Shown: positions 34,173 to 43,780, numbered from the stretch's first letter. The stretch: 64,000 nucleotides of DNA from Altericroceibacterium xinjiangense (GCF_003958635.1 NZ_RSEK01000011.1:1-64000); one strand, 5' to 3'. Notes: generated by a model from the sequence alone, not told the origin. Made by a program: numbers and translations.

Positions 34173-36356
34173 ATGCACCTCGTGGTGATTGCGATTGTAC
34201 TCGGCCTGGTGGCCGTCGTTTACGGCTATGTCACGAGTCGGCAAGTCCTCAGCGCGAGCCCTGGGAATGCGCGGATGCAGGAGATTGCCGGCGCGATCCA
34301 GGAAGGGGCGCAGGCCTTTCTCCGGCGGCAGTACATCACCATCGCGCTGGTCGGAGCGGGTGTGGCGATCCTCGTGTTCCTGTTCCTGGATCTGCCCCGT
34401 GGAGGAATTCCGGTCTCCGCGGCCGGATTCCTGCTCGGCTCAATTCTCTCTGGCGCGGCCGGGTTTATCGGCATGAACATTTCGGTGCGTGCGAACGTGC
34501 GCACGGCCGCCGCGGCGCAGACCGGATTGCAGGAAGGGCTCACGCTTGCCTTCCGGGCAGGTGCAATAACCGGGATGCTCGTCGCCGGGCTCGCCCTGCT
34601 GGCGATTTCGGTGTTCTTTTGGCTTCTCACCGGTCCGGGCGATCTGCCTCCCAACGACCGCACGGTTGTGGACGCGTTGGTCGCACTGGCTTTCGGCGCT
34701 TCGCTGATCTCGATCTTCGCGCGTCTTGGCGGCGGCATCTTCACGAAGGCCGCAGACGTCGGAGCCGATCTGGTCGGCAAGGTCGAGGCTGGCATCCCCG
34801 AAGACGACCCGCGGAACCCAGCAGTGATTGCGGACAATGTCGGCGACAATGTCGGCGACTGCGCGGGCATGGCGGCCGACTTGTTCGAAACGTACGTGGT
34901 GACCGTGGGCGCGACGATGGTGCTGACGGCGCTGCTGCTCACCGGCATCGCGCCGGACCTCCTGTTCGCGTTGATGAGCCTGCCGTTGCTGATCGGCGGC
35001 GTGTGCATCGTTACATCGATCATCGGCACGTATGCGGTTCGCCTTGGCGGCGGCACGAACATCATGGGCGCGATGTACAAGGGTTTCCTGGTAACGGCCG
35101 TGCTGTCCATCCCCGCGATCGGCTTCGCCATGTGGCTGGCGCTGGGGGACATGAGCGCGCGCATTGGCGGGGTCGTCGTCGGAACGGCCGGCGTCGCCAC
35201 TGTGGCGGATGTGCCGGTAGGCGTGGTCGCCACTGCCACGATCGGCGGCTTCACAGGATGGGACTTGTTCTGGTGTGCGATGCTGGGGCTGGCCATCACC
35301 GGCCTGATCATCTGGATCACCGAATACTACACCGGCACCAATTACCGCCCGGTCCGCTCGATCGCGCGGGCTTCGGAGACCGGGCACGGCACCAACGTAA
35401 TCCAGGGGCTCGCCATCAGCCTTGAGGCGACCGCCTTGCCGACGCTGGTGATCGTCGCAGGAATCATCATTGCGTACCAGCTCGCCGGTCTGATCGGCAT
35501 TGCCTACGCGGCAACCGCCATGCTCGCGCTGGCAGGGATGGTCGTGGCGCTCGACGCGTACGGGCCGGTGACCGACAACGCCGGCGGGATCGCGGAGATG
35601 GCGGGGCTCGACGATGTCGTCCGCGGCCGGACGGATGCGCTGGATGCGGTCGGCAACACGACCAAGGCGGTTACGAAGGGTTACGCGATCGGATCGGCCG
35701 GTCTGGCCGCGCTGGTCCTGTTTGCGGCCTACACCACCGACCTGACCGAGTTCTTTCCAGCCCTGGTGGTCGATTTCAGCCTCAAGAACCCTTACGTCAT
35801 CGTCGGCCTGTTGCTCGGGGCCCTGCTGCCTTACTTGTTCGCCGCCATGGGCATGACGGCTGTGGGACGCGCGGCGGGCGACGTGGTCAAGGACGTGCGT
35901 GACCAGTTCGCGGCCGACAGCGGGATCATGGCCGGGACCAGCCGACCGAACTACGCCCGCACGGTGGATCTGGTGACCCGGGCGGCGATCAAGGAAATGA
36001 TCCTGCCCTCTCTGCTGCCGGTCCTGGCGCCGATCCTGGTGTTTTTCGTGATCGCCGCGGTAGCCGGGCTGGCGAATGGTTTCGCCGCGCTGGGGGCCTT
36101 GCTGCTGGGCGTGATCGTCAGCGGCTTGTTCGTTGCCCTTTCGATGACTTCGGGCGGCGGCGCGTGGGACAATGCGAAGAAATACATCGAAGACGGGAAT
36201 CACGGCGGGAAGGGGTCCGAAGCCCACAAGGCCGCCGTGACAGGGGATACAGTGGGCGATCCCTACAAGGATACCGCCGGTCCTGCAGTCAATCCAATGA
36301 TCAAGATAACCAATATTGTTGCCCTTTTGCTGCTTGCCGCCCTTGCCGGAGGGTAA
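34173..36356 (+). CDS. hppA: Membrane H+-translocating pyrophosphatase
   Basis: A 727-residue inner-membrane pump with about 16 spans, which couples pyrophosphate hydrolysis to proton export. Catalytic loops are visible: [20 protein letters not shown], then [20 protein letters not shown], the GNTTK region near residue 493, and [10 protein letters not shown] with [14 protein letters not shown] near the C-terminus. In the [17 protein letters not shown] stretch the Lys and Thr at the positions that separate subfamilies indicate the K+-independent type, by established family rules. The ATG at 34173 ([19 protein letters not shown]) is preceded by AGGGAGAGGG. A 147-base gap separates it from thiL. 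Confidence 0.94.
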   Translation: MHLVVIAIVLGLVAVVYGYVTSRQVLSASPGNARMQEIAGAIQEGAQAFLRRQYITIALVGAGVAILVFLFLDLPRGGIPVSAAGFLLGSILSGAAGFIGMNISVRANVRTAAAAQTGLQEGLTLAFRAGAITGMLVAGLALLAISVFFWLLTGPGDLPPNDRTVVDALVALAFGASLISIFARLGGGIFTKAADVGADLVGKVEAGIPEDDPRNPAVIADNVGDNVGDCAGMAADLFETYVVTVGATMVLTALLLTGIAPDLLFALMSLPLLIGGVCIVTSIIGTYAVRLGGGTNIMGAMYKGFLVTAVLSIPAIGFAMWLALGDMSARIGGVVVGTAGVATVADVPVGVVATATIGGFTGWDLFWCAMLGLAITGLIIWITEYYTGTNYRPVRSIARASETGHGTNVIQGLAISLEATALPTLVIVAGIIIAYQLAGLIGIAYAATAMLALAGMVVALDAYGPVTDNAGGIAEMAGLDDVVRGRTDALDAVGNTTKAVTKGYAIGSAGLAALVLFAAYTTDLTEFFPALVVDFSLKNPYVIVGLLLGALLPYLFAAMGMTAVGRAAGDVVKDVRDQFAADSGIMAGTSRPNYARTVDLVTRAAIKEMILPSLLPVLAPILVFFVIAAVAGLANGFAALGALLLGVIVSGLFVALSMTSGGGAWDNAKKYIEDGNHGGKGSEAHKAAVTGDTVGDPYKDTAGPAVNPMIKITNIVALLLLAALAGG

Positions 36357-36428
36357 ATTGATTTCAAATTCATGGGAGCAGTCGGGAATCCGTTGACCCC
36401 GATGGTGCAGCGCAATAGCGCTGGATCG

Positions 36429-37337
36429 ATGGCATCCATTCTCAGCGATCCTACGCCCGAGCAACTGGTGGCGGATCTCGTCCTGCTGCTCGATCTGGAA
36501 CACCGCGGCGGTGACCGCTATATCGGACGCCGGAAGAAAGGCGGGAGCGGGCGCGTCTTTGGCGGCCAGGCGATCGCGCAGGCGCTGGTCGCCGCCCGGC
36601 GCAGCGTTCCGGAAGACCGGTTCACGCACTCACTCCACGCCTATTTCCTGCGGGGGGGCAGCGAGGAGGAGCCGATCGAATTTCGGGTGAAGCGCGATCT
36701 TGACGGGCACAGCTTCTCCAACCGCCGGGTAGTGGCCAGCCAGCAGGGCAAGCCGATCCTGAACCTGATCGCCTCCTTCCAGAAATCTCAGGAAGGACCT
36801 TCCCACCAGTATGCGGCGATGCCCGACGTGCCGCAGCCCGAAGACCTTGTGCCGGATGCCCAGATCCGGCGCAATCTGGCAGACCGGGTCGAAGGCCCGC
36901 AGCGCGATCTATGGCTTCAGCCGCGACCGATCGATTTCCGTTCCGTCGAACCACGCGAATGGCTCAATCCCAAGGCGCGCGAACCCGTGCTTCACTGCTG
37001 GTTCCGCACCGTCGCCAGTCTGCCGGACGACCAGGCCGTCCATCGCGCCGTGCTTGCCTATGCAACCGATTTCCAGCTTCTCGGCACCAGCCTCCTGCCG
37101 CACTCCCTCAGCTTCGCGCAAGGGGAAGTGAAGATGGCCAGCCTCGATCACGCCATCTGGTTCCATGCTCCATTGCGAGCGGACGACTGGCTGCTGTACG
37201 TGACTGAAAGCCCTTGGTCGGGGCTGGCTCGGGGATTTGCGCGCGGCCAGATCTTTTCACGCGACGGTCAGTTGGTCGCCAGCGTGGCCCAGGAAGGCAT
37301 GGTGCGGCGGTCAAGGCGAGAGTCCGGCACCAGCTAG
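36429..37337 (+). CDS. tesB: Acyl-CoA thioesterase II
   Basis: TesB hydrolyses medium- to long-chain acyl-CoA to free acid and CoA. The 302 residues contain two hotdog domains. The first has GRVFGGQAIAQALVAARRSV and HSLHAYFLRGG; the second has LAYATDFQLLGTSLLPH, where the Asp, Thr and Gln (AQGEVK region) triad is expected, and LDHAIWFHAPLRADDWLLY. The start is ambiguous among three in-frame Met codons; 36429 (MASILSDPTPEQLVADL) fits the family best. Convergent with the downstream gene, separated by 52 bases. Confidence 0.92.
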   Translation: MASILSDPTPEQLVADLVLLLDLEHRGGDRYIGRRKKGGSGRVFGGQAIAQALVAARRSVPEDRFTHSLHAYFLRGGSEEEPIEFRVKRDLDGHSFSNRRVVASQQGKPILNLIASFQKSQEGPSHQYAAMPDVPQPEDLVPDAQIRRNLADRVEGPQRDLWLQPRPIDFRSVEPREWLNPKAREPVLHCWFRTVASLPDDQAVHRAVLAYATDFQLLGTSLLPHSLSFAQGEVKMASLDHAIWFHAPLRADDWLLYVTESPWSGLARGFARGQIFSRDGQLVASVAQEGMVRRSRRESGTS

Positions 37338-37389
37338 AGCGATCTCGAGGCCAGTGGGATTACCTGCTGGCTTGCGCGGCGAGGCAGAA

Positions 37390-39474
37390 CTAGACCCGCT
37401 CTGCCTCCGCTACCGCCTCGCTGGCTCGTAGCGCACTTACGATCCGGGTGAGATGGGCAAGATCCTGCACTTCCAAGTCGACCGCGTATGTGTGGAAGGG
37501 ATCGTCCCGTTCCACTTGTTCAAGGTAGAGTGCATTGGCATAATTCTTGGCGAAGATGCCGGCTACTTCAGCCAAAGTGCCGGGACGATTGTACAGCACG
37601 ATCCGAAGACGTCCGACAGCCCCATGGGATCGGTCACCCCATGAAAGATCAATCCAGTCGGTATCGAAGCCCCGGGCCAGGGTGAAGCAGTCGATCACGT
37701 GGACCTCGACCACCTCGCCGGGCCGGCGGAGCCCGACGATGCGGTCTCCGGGCACAGGATGGCAGCAGTCTGCCAGCGCGAAGCCGACTCCCGCGGTCAG
37801 GCCCTTGATCGAGACCGCTCGTCCGTCCCGCGGTGCTTCGGGAAGATCGACGGTGCTGCCGGGCACGAGCGCTTCCATCACGTCGCGGTCGGAAAGCTTT
37901 GCGGCCCCGATGGCGAACATCAGGTCCTCTTCGTCGGCGAGTTCCAGCCGCTCGACGGCAGCTCGGATGGCTTTCTTGCCGATCTTCGCCGGCAGCTGGT
38001 CGGCGATCTGCTCGAACAGCTTGGAGCCGATCTCGGCAACCTCGGCCCGCTCCTTCTGGCGCACCGCGCGGCGAATCGCTGCCCGGGCCTTGCCGGTGAC
38101 GACAAAGCCGAGCCACGAAAGCTGCGGTTCCGAATTGGCCCCCTTGATGATCTCTACCACGTCGCCATTGCTGAGCGGCGTGCGCAAGGGGACGTGGCGC
38201 CCGTTTATCTTGGCCCCGACAGTGTGGGCGCCGAGATCGGTATGGACCGCAAAAGCAAAATCGACCGGCGTTGCCCTTTTGGGCAGCTGGAACAGCGCCC
38301 CCTTGGGCGTGAAGGCGAAAATCCGGTCCTGGTAGACCGCCAGCTTCGTGTGCTCGAGCAGTTCCTCGGCGTCGTGGCTCGCGTCCACGATCTCTATCAG
38401 ATCGCGCAGCCAGCCGACTTGCCCGTCTGGCCGGGAGCCGCCCTGCTTGTAAGCCCAGTGGGCGGCGAGGCCGAATTCGTTCAACCGGTGCATCTCGCGC
38501 GTGCGGATCTGCACCTCCACCCGCATCGCTCCCTGGTAGATCAGCGTCGTGTGCAGCGACCGGTAGCCGTTGGTCTTTGGTGTCGAGATGTAATCCTTGA
38601 AGCGCCCGGGGACGAATTGCCAGGTCCGGTGGAGCACCCCGAGCGCACGGTAACAATCCTCCGGCGACTCGGTGTGGACGCGAAAGGCCATGATATCGGT
38701 GATCTGCTCGAAGCTGACGTGGCGCTCGGCCATCTTCTTCCAGATCGAATAGGGATGCTTCTCACGCCCGCTCACCTCGACGCGAATCCCGTCTTCAGCC
38801 AGCGCCTGCTTGACCTTGAGAGCAATCGCATCGACTTGCCCACCTTCGGAACTGCGGATCTGCTCCAGCCGACCGACGATCGTGGCGTAGGCTTCGGGCT
38901 CCAGTTGTTCAAACGCGAGCAACTGCATTTCCCGCATGTATTCATACATCCCGACCCGCTCGGCAAGCGGGGCGTAGATTTCCATCGTTTCGCGGGCAAT
39001 GCGCTGGCGCTTCTCGGGGCTCCTGATGAAGTGGAGCGTGCGCATGTTGTGCAGCCGGTCGGCCAGCTTGACGAGCAGGACCCGCAGATCCTCGCTCATG
39101 GCCAGCAGGAACTTACGCAGGTTTTCCGCCGCGCGCTCGTTTTCCGGCATCTGCTCGATCTTGGAAAGCTTGGTCACCCCGTCCACCAGCCGCGCGACTT
39201 CCGGGCCGAAATTCTTCCGGATGTCGTCGATGGTCGTCAGGGTGTCTTCGACCGTATCGTGAAGCAGAGCGGTGACGATCGTCTCCTGATCCAGCTTCAG
39301 GTCGGTCATCAGGCCGGCGACCTCGATCGGATGGCTGAAGTAGGGATCGCCGCTGGCGCGTTTCTGGGTGCCGTGCTTCTGCACCGTGTACACATAGGCG
39401 CGGTTGAGCAGCGCCTCGTCCGCTTCGGGCGCGTATTCCTTCACTCTTTCGACAAGTTCGTACTGGCGCAGCAT
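37390..39474 (-). CDS. rsh: Bifunctional (p)ppGpp synthetase/hydrolase
   Basis: The stringent-response enzyme of alphaproteobacteria (Rel/SpoT homologue), 694 residues. The HD hydrolase domain is intact (YFSHPIEVAGLMTDLKL, ALLHDTVEDT). The synthetase domain follows (REKHPYSIWKKMAERHVSF, TPKTNGYRSLHTTLIY), then TGS (FAFTPKGALFQLP), a zinc-finger-like region and a C-terminal ACT domain (GRLRIVLYNRPGTLAEVAGI). Both active sites look complete, so it should both make and degrade the alarmone. The ATG at 39474 (MLRQYELVERVK) is preferred over one at 39516. Confidence 0.94.
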   Translation of the reverse strand: MLRQYELVERVKEYAPEADEALLNRAYVYTVQKHGTQKRASGDPYFSHPIEVAGLMTDLKLDQETIVTALLHDTVEDTLTTIDDIRKNFGPEVARLVDGVTKLSKIEQMPENERAAENLRKFLLAMSEDLRVLLVKLADRLHNMRTLHFIRSPEKRQRIARETMEIYAPLAERVGMYEYMREMQLLAFEQLEPEAYATIVGRLEQIRSSEGGQVDAIALKVKQALAEDGIRVEVSGREKHPYSIWKKMAERHVSFEQITDIMAFRVHTESPEDCYRALGVLHRTWQFVPGRFKDYISTPKTNGYRSLHTTLIYQGAMRVEVQIRTREMHRLNEFGLAAHWAYKQGGSRPDGQVGWLRDLIEIVDASHDAEELLEHTKLAVYQDRIFAFTPKGALFQLPKRATPVDFAFAVHTDLGAHTVGAKINGRHVPLRTPLSNGDVVEIIKGANSEPQLSWLGFVVTGKARAAIRRAVRQKERAEVAEIGSKLFEQIADQLPAKIGKKAIRAAVERLELADEEDLMFAIGAAKLSDRDVMEALVPGSTVDLPEAPRDGRAVSIKGLTAGVGFALADCCHPVPGDRIVGLRRPGEVVEVHVIDCFTLARGFDTDWIDLSWGDRSHGAVGRLRIVLYNRPGTLAEVAGIFAKNYANALYLEQVERDDPFHTYAVDLEVQDLAHLTRIVSALRASEAVAEAERV

Positions 39475-39531
39475 GACAGCTAGATGGGGTGAACGGTGCC
39501 GGTTTGGCAACGGCAAACCCGGCCTGAGGTG

Positions 39532-40002
39532 TTATCCCTGGTGCGCTTGAGCGGACTCGAACAGTTTTCGTCCGAAGATGAACCACAGCAGGCCCGTGAA
39601 CAGGCCCGTCAGCAGTCCTGGATCGTCAATTCGCCAGTTTCGCAACGAGTCCGTCCGCGCAAGGAACACCAGATCGATCAGGTGGAAAAAAAGCCGTCCG
39701 GCAAGCGCGCCGATGAGCATGCTCGCCAAGCCGAACCACCCGCTCAGGCGAGCGTTCCGAAACAGCCAGGAAAGCGGCAGCCCGATCAGCAGCACGCCCA
39801 GACTGGCGGCGGGCAGGCCGAAAACGGTCGCCATCACCATGATGAACAGGGGAAAGCGCCAGATATCGGCCGCCGTCCACCCTCCCGCGGCCGAAAAGGC
39901 GAACGCGACGAACAGTCCAAGGAAGCTGCCGAGCCAGGCAGAAGCGATCACCGCGCCCGAAATATGAAACCGCAGCAGTTTGCGGCGGGCTTTCAGCTCC
40001 AC
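39532..40002 (-). CDS. Small multi-span membrane protein, unknown
   Basis: A 156-residue hydrophobic protein with about four membrane spans (FHISGAVIASAWLGSFLGLF, LFIMVMATVFGLPAASLGVL, WFGLASMLIGALAGRLFF, GLLTGLFTGLLWFIFG). I recognise no family. The proposed GTG at 40002 overlaps the last codons of hemF by ten bases in another frame, suggesting translational coupling to hemF. It is not part of any known haem pathway, so the link is positional. Confidence 0.6.
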   Translation of the reverse strand: MELKARRKLLRFHISGAVIASAWLGSFLGLFVAFAFSAAGGWTAADIWRFPLFIMVMATVFGLPAASLGVLLIGLPLSWLFRNARLSGWFGLASMLIGALAGRLFFHLIDLVFLARTDSLRNWRIDDPGLLTGLFTGLLWFIFGRKLFESAQAHQG

Positions 40003-40850
40003 GTGGCTTCGGGCGGCAGGCTCATCAGGATCGCGTCGATATTGCCGCCGGTCTTCAGTCCGAACAGCGTCCCGCGATCGTACACCAGATTGAATTCCAC
40101 GTAGCGTCCGCGCCACTCCAGCTGGCGGTGCTTCTCTTCGGGCGTGAATTCCTGCTCCATCCGGCGGCGGACGATCTGCGGGAAGACCGACAAAAACGCC
40201 TCGCCCACGTCTTTCGTGAATGCGAAGTGGTGTTCCCACTGGGCTTCGTCTGCCGTTTCCAAATGGTCGTAGAAGATTCCGCCGACCCCGCGCGAAACGT
40301 TGCGGTGGGGGATGAAGAAGTAATCGTCGGCCCACTTGCTGAACCTGTCATACCAGGTCGGGTTGTGCTTCATGCAGGCGGCGCGGAAGGCGGCGTGGAA
40401 CGCCTGCGTGTCTTCTTCATAGGGGATCGGCGGATTGAGGTCCGCTCCGCCCCCGAACCATGCCTTGCCGGTGGTGAGGAAGCGCGTGTTCATGTGGACT
40501 GCCGGAACGTGCGGGTTGGCCATGTGCGCCACCAGGCTGATCCCGGTAGCGGTAAAGCCGGGGTTTTCGGCATCGGCTCCGTTGATCGTTCCGGCGAACT
40601 GAGGCGCGAATTCACCCTGCACCGTCGAGACGTTGACCCCGACCTTCTCGAACACCTTGCCCTTCATCAGGCCGCGAACCCCGCCGCCGCCTTCCGATTC
40701 GTCCTCCGTCTGGCGCTGCCAGGGGGTGTACTCGAACGCGGCGCCGCTGCCTGCCTCCCGCTCGATCGTTTCGAACTCGGCGCAGATCCGGTCACGCAGG
40801 GACTCGAACCAGTCTTTTGCGCGTGCCGTTTGGGAGGTCCAGTCAGTCAT
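39993..40850 (-). CDS. hemF: Oxygen-dependent coproporphyrinogen III oxidase
   Basis: HemF converts coproporphyrinogen III to protoporphyrinogen IX using oxygen, an aerobic step of haem synthesis. The 285-residue protein has GLMKGKVFEKVGVNVSTVQG, the signature WFGGGADLNPPIPYEEDTQ, the catalytic region HMNTRFLTTG and the C-terminal WRGRYVEFNLVYDRGTLFGL. Length and motifs are normal. It is divergent from pdeM, with 44 bases between start codons, and is probably co-transcribed with the membrane protein downstream. Confidence 0.94.
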   Translation of the reverse strand: MTDWTSQTARAKDWFESLRDRICAEFETIEREAGSGAAFEYTPWQRQTEDESEGGGGVRGLMKGKVFEKVGVNVSTVQGEFAPQFAGTINGADAENPGFTATGISLVAHMANPHVPAVHMNTRFLTTGKAWFGGGADLNPPIPYEEDTQAFHAAFRAACMKHNPTWYDRFSKWADDYFFIPHRNVSRGVGGIFYDHLETADEAQWEHHFAFTKDVGEAFLSVFPQIVRRRMEQEFTPEEKHRQLEWRGRYVEFNLVYDRGTLFGLKTGGNIDAILMSLPPEATWS

Positions 40851-40894
40851 GGGATTTCCTTGCCATTGCCGGTGCCCTGCGGCAAGGGAGCGCG

Positions 40895-41605
40895 ATGGTT
40901 CCCCTTTCGTTCGCTGGTGAGGAGTTTGCCCTCACCGAAAGCCGCGCGCTTTACTGGCCGCGCGAATCGGCGTTGCTGGTGGCGGACCTGCACCTGGAAA
41001 AGGCGAGCTTCTTTGCGCGCACCGGCCAGATGCTGCCACCCTATGATAGCCGGGAGACGCTGGAGCGGCTGGCGCTGGCCGTCCGCGAGACGGGTGCGCG
41101 GCGAGTCTATACGTTGGGCGACAACTTCCACGACAGCGCCGGCGCCGGGCGGCTGGAGCCGCACGCGGCGGGCATGCTGGCGGCGTTGACCCGGGCGCTC
41201 GACTGGGTGTGGATCACCGGCAACCACGATGTGAACGCGGCCGGCGAGGCCAATCTGGCCGGCGGGATCGGCGGCACCCTGGCAGAGGAACTGGAGATCG
41301 CCGGAATCCGTCTGCGGCACCAGACGAAGGCGGGGGAAGTGCGGCCGGAAGTGTCCGGCCATTACCATCCAAGGCTGCAGGTAACGGTGCGCGGACGCGC
41401 GATTCGCCGTCCGTGCGCGGTGGTGAGCGGGGGCGCGAACGGCGGCGGGCGGATGATCCTGCCTGCGTTCGGAGCGCTGACCGGCGGGATGAATGCGGCC
41501 GATCCGGCGATCGTTTCCGCCATGCAGCCGGCGGACCGAATCGACGCTATGGTGGCGTCGCAGGGGAAATTGTTGAAATTTCCGCTCTGGCGGGCTGCCG
41601 CATGA
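40895..41605 (+). CDS. pdeM: Ligase-associated DNA damage response endonuclease PdeM
   Basis: A calcineurin-like metallophosphoesterase of 236 residues. The five phosphoesterase motifs are clear: VADLHLEKASFF, YTLGDNFHDS, ITGNHDVN, and SGHYHPRLQV, with a Gly-rich C-terminal segment. PdeM in other genomes is often found with a DNA ligase, an exonuclease and a helicase; none of those is here, so the gene stands alone. The ATG at 40895 (MVPLSFAGEEFALTESRALY) follows AAGGGAG. Confidence 0.87.
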   Translation: MVPLSFAGEEFALTESRALYWPRESALLVADLHLEKASFFARTGQMLPPYDSRETLERLALAVRETGARRVYTLGDNFHDSAGAGRLEPHAAGMLAALTRALDWVWITGNHDVNAAGEANLAGGIGGTLAEELEIAGIRLRHQTKAGEVRPEVSGHYHPRLQVTVRGRAIRRPCAVVSGGANGGGRMILPAFGALTGGMNAADPAIVSAMQPADRIDAMVASQGKLLKFPLWRAAA

Positions 41606-41681
41606 GCGGGAACCCCTAGCGCGCCGGTGCGATTCGGCTTAGATAGCCCGTTAACGTAAACAGAAGACAGGAGACCGCACA

Positions 41682-42224
41682 ATAGCCCGTCCCCCCCGGC
41701 GCAGCATGGCCCCCCCCGTAAAGAGCGGCCCGCGCTACGACAATTTCATCCAGGCCGACAAGGTCCGCGTCATTGACGAAAATGGCGAGAACCTCGGCGT
41801 GTTGTACACCCGACAGGCGATCGAACAGGCCGCCGAAGTCGGGCTGAACCTGGTAGAGGTCTCGCCCAGCGCAGACCCGCCGGTCTGCAAGTTCCTCGAC
41901 GTCGGCAAGCACCGCTACGAAGCCCAGAAAAAGGCGAACGCAGCGCGCAAGACGCAGAAGACGCAGGACATCAAAGAGATCAAGATGCGTCCGAACATCG
42001 ATGATCACGATTACGATGTGAAGATGCGCAACGTGAGCCGGTTCATCGAGGATGGCGACAAGGTCAAGGTGACCCTGCGCTTCCGCGGCCGCGAGATGGC
42101 TCACCAGCAACTGGGCATGGACCTGCTGCGGCGGGTGCAGGACGACGTGGTGGAAATCGCCAAGGTCGAAGCCTATCCCCGGCTGGAAGGCCGCCAGATG
42201 CTGATGGTGCTGGCGCCGAAGTAA
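41682..42224 (+). CDS. infC: Translation initiation factor IF-3, probable AUA start
   Basis: IF-3 prevents premature ribosome assembly and rejects non-standard start codons. The protein is about 180 residues. The N-domain (GPRYDNFIQADKVRVIDENG, then NLVEVSPSADPPVCKFLDVG) and C-domain (IKEIKMRPNIDDHDYDVKMR, KVKVTLRFRGREMAHQQLG) are complete. The first ATG in frame is 41706, but the ribosome-binding site GGAG (41670-41673) lies 32 bases before it. Exactly eight bases after GGAG is ATA 41682, in frame and free of stops, giving ARPPRRSMAPP. As E. coli infC starts at AUU for self-control, AUA is the likely start here. ATG 41706 remains possible. Confidence 0.88.
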   Translation: MARPPRRSMAPPVKSGPRYDNFIQADKVRVIDENGENLGVLYTRQAIEQAAEVGLNLVEVSPSADPPVCKFLDVGKHRYEAQKKANAARKTQKTQDIKEIKMRPNIDDHDYDVKMRNVSRFIEDGDKVKVTLRFRGREMAHQQLGMDLLRRVQDDVVEIAKVEAYPRLEGRQMLMVLAPK

Positions 42225-42252
42225 GCCGTTCCGGCTGACTTGTGTTTTCGCA

Positions 42253-42280
42253 AGGGCGCGCCCGCAAGGCGCGCCCTTTT
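42253..42280 (+). terminator. Rho-independent terminator after infC
   Basis: A perfect 10 bp stem (AGGGCGCGCC 42253-42262 with GGCGCGCCCT 42268-42277), a CGCAA loop, and a run of four T (TTTT 42277-42280). It begins 28 bases after the infC stop. Confidence 0.88.
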
Positions 42281-42655
42281 CGCGTCTGGAGCGAGCGCGA
42301 GGTTGACACACCTGACATGTCCTACACCGCGGTGTCAGGCTGCAAACTCCATGTTTTCCGCAGGGTTGCGGGCCCAGAGCGACGAAATGGCGCGCGCGCG
42401 AACAATAAAATGTTCTTTCGTGTCCAAGCAACAAAAGAACCTTCGGTTGCCTGATCTTCTGCACAAGGACGGAGAGGCTTCAGGAGGCGGGAACGACGAT
42501 GGCCAAGAGCGTACCGGGTTTGCTTGGCCGCTCCATGTGTAGGGAAGCGGGAATGTCGGCTTGGGCGCCATAGACGGTCATTTCGAGCCTGATCGGCCTT
42601 GCCCGAAAGCGGCCCTCACTCATGTGCCACCTGGACCCGCTTCAAGGGTGCTTCC
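42281..42655. other. Non-coding stretch with dispersed repeat
   Basis: No gene is supported. Copy B of the dispersed repeat occupies 42297-42425. At about 42549-42583 there is a sequence resembling a degraded S1 palindrome (GGAATGTCGGC, then TAGACGGTCATTTC). The rest shows nothing I can assign. Confidence 0.55.
42297..42425 (+). repeat. Dispersed ~120 bp repeat, copy B
   Basis: This is the plus-strand counterpart of 29505-29625. It begins GCGAGGTTGACACACCTGAC, has the same hairpin (CCTGACA with TGTCAGG), the TGCGGGCC block and an ATAAAAT block, and ends with CTTTCGTG. The two copies are in opposite orientation about 12.7 kb apart. This copy lies right after the infC terminator. Confidence 0.7.
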
Positions 42656-43609
42656 CTATACGCAAGCGGTTGCAGGCTGGCTCAGCGAGGGGGCCAACGC
42701 ACGGGGCTCATTCGTGTCCGAGTGGCTCCTCAACATTCCCAGCGTCCATGCGCGCCAGAGAACGGCCGCTCCTACCGCCGTACAGACTACCAGGGCTGGC
42801 AACGAGGCTTCAGGACCAAAGGCCCCTCCGCTCAACCATGAGGGCAGGTCAGGACTGGGCACGCTCCGGGCGATGGCGGGGCCGAGCTCCGTTCCCGATA
42901 CCGCGGCGCCGAAGAGATAACCCTGCGTGAAATTCCATGCGGCGTGAACCCCGATCGACATCCAGAGCCGTCCAGTGAGAGCATAGAACGCGCCCAGCAT
43001 GATTCCCGCCTCCAGCATGACGCAGATTGCCGCGAGCAACGATGACTCCGGATTGAAAAGGTGACTGCCCCCGAACGCCAAGGCTGAAACGAGAAAAGCT
43101 GGCCCCGGGCCGAATGCCCGCCACAGCAGCCGGAGCATGATGCCACGGACAGCAAGTTCCTCCACCACCCCCGCTTCTATTGCCTTGCCGGCTGCGGCCC
43201 AGGCGGATGCCGGGCCGGTATAGGTGACATGGTAGAGCCCGCAGCCGGCGAGTACCGCCATCACGACCGTGAACATCGCTGCCCCGATTACAGCGCCAGA
43301 AAAGGGTTCGAAGGGAGCAGGCCTGATCGCCAACTCGGTTGGCCAACGGGCCTCGCCCAGCCTGACGAGCAGGCTGTAGATGCCGAGCATTATCAAGACA
43401 CCGATACAGTGGCCGAGGAAACGCAGTCCCAGTTCGCTCTTCGGGATAAGCTGCTGGATGATCTCCATGGATGCGCCGAAAGTAGCGATGCAGATGAAGA
43501 AGAGCGCGATCATCCAGGCCAATGCCCGCAGCCAGCGAAGCCGTCCTGGCTTGAGAACCCGAAGCCTGCCGAGCGCGATTGGCACAGCCGGATGAGAAAA
43601 GCTGATCAT
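42656..43609 (-). CDS. CPBP-family intramembrane metalloprotease
   Basis: A 317-residue membrane protein of the CPBP (CAAX protease and bacteriocin-processing) family, with about eight spans. The conserved motifs are present: the double Glu in AIEAGVVEELAVRGIMLR, the His in ALAFGGSHLFNPES and the His/Asn in SIGVHAAWNFTQGYLFG. All presumed catalytic residues are intact. The substrate is unknown. The gene follows copy B of the dispersed repeat and points toward infC. 43610-43780 upstream should hold its promoter. Confidence 0.86.
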   Translation of the reverse strand: MISFSHPAVPIALGRLRVLKPGRLRWLRALAWMIALFFICIATFGASMEIIQQLIPKSELGLRFLGHCIGVLIMLGIYSLLVRLGEARWPTELAIRPAPFEPFSGAVIGAAMFTVVMAVLAGCGLYHVTYTGPASAWAAAGKAIEAGVVEELAVRGIMLRLLWRAFGPGPAFLVSALAFGGSHLFNPESSLLAAICVMLEAGIMLGAFYALTGRLWMSIGVHAAWNFTQGYLFGAAVSGTELGPAIARSVPSPDLPSWLSGGAFGPEASLPALVVCTAVGAAVLWRAWTLGMLRSHSDTNEPRALAPSLSQPATACV

Positions 43610-43780
43610 ATGTAACCCCCCAGAGGGATCATAGCGGCGGAAAAGGCGGCCACCAAACAGAGTGCGACATCTTGCTGTTCGTGGCTTTGGCGGCTTTTGG
43701 TCAGTCTGAATCGAAAAGCTGCCCCTCTTGTGTTTGATTGCGGACCTTGGCCGTGAGAACCTGAAGACCGTCCAGCCGCT

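Noticed and set aside
34440-36629. 729-codon open frame on the minus strand
   Set aside because: Antisense to hppA and extremely rich in Arg, His and Gln; a shadow frame.
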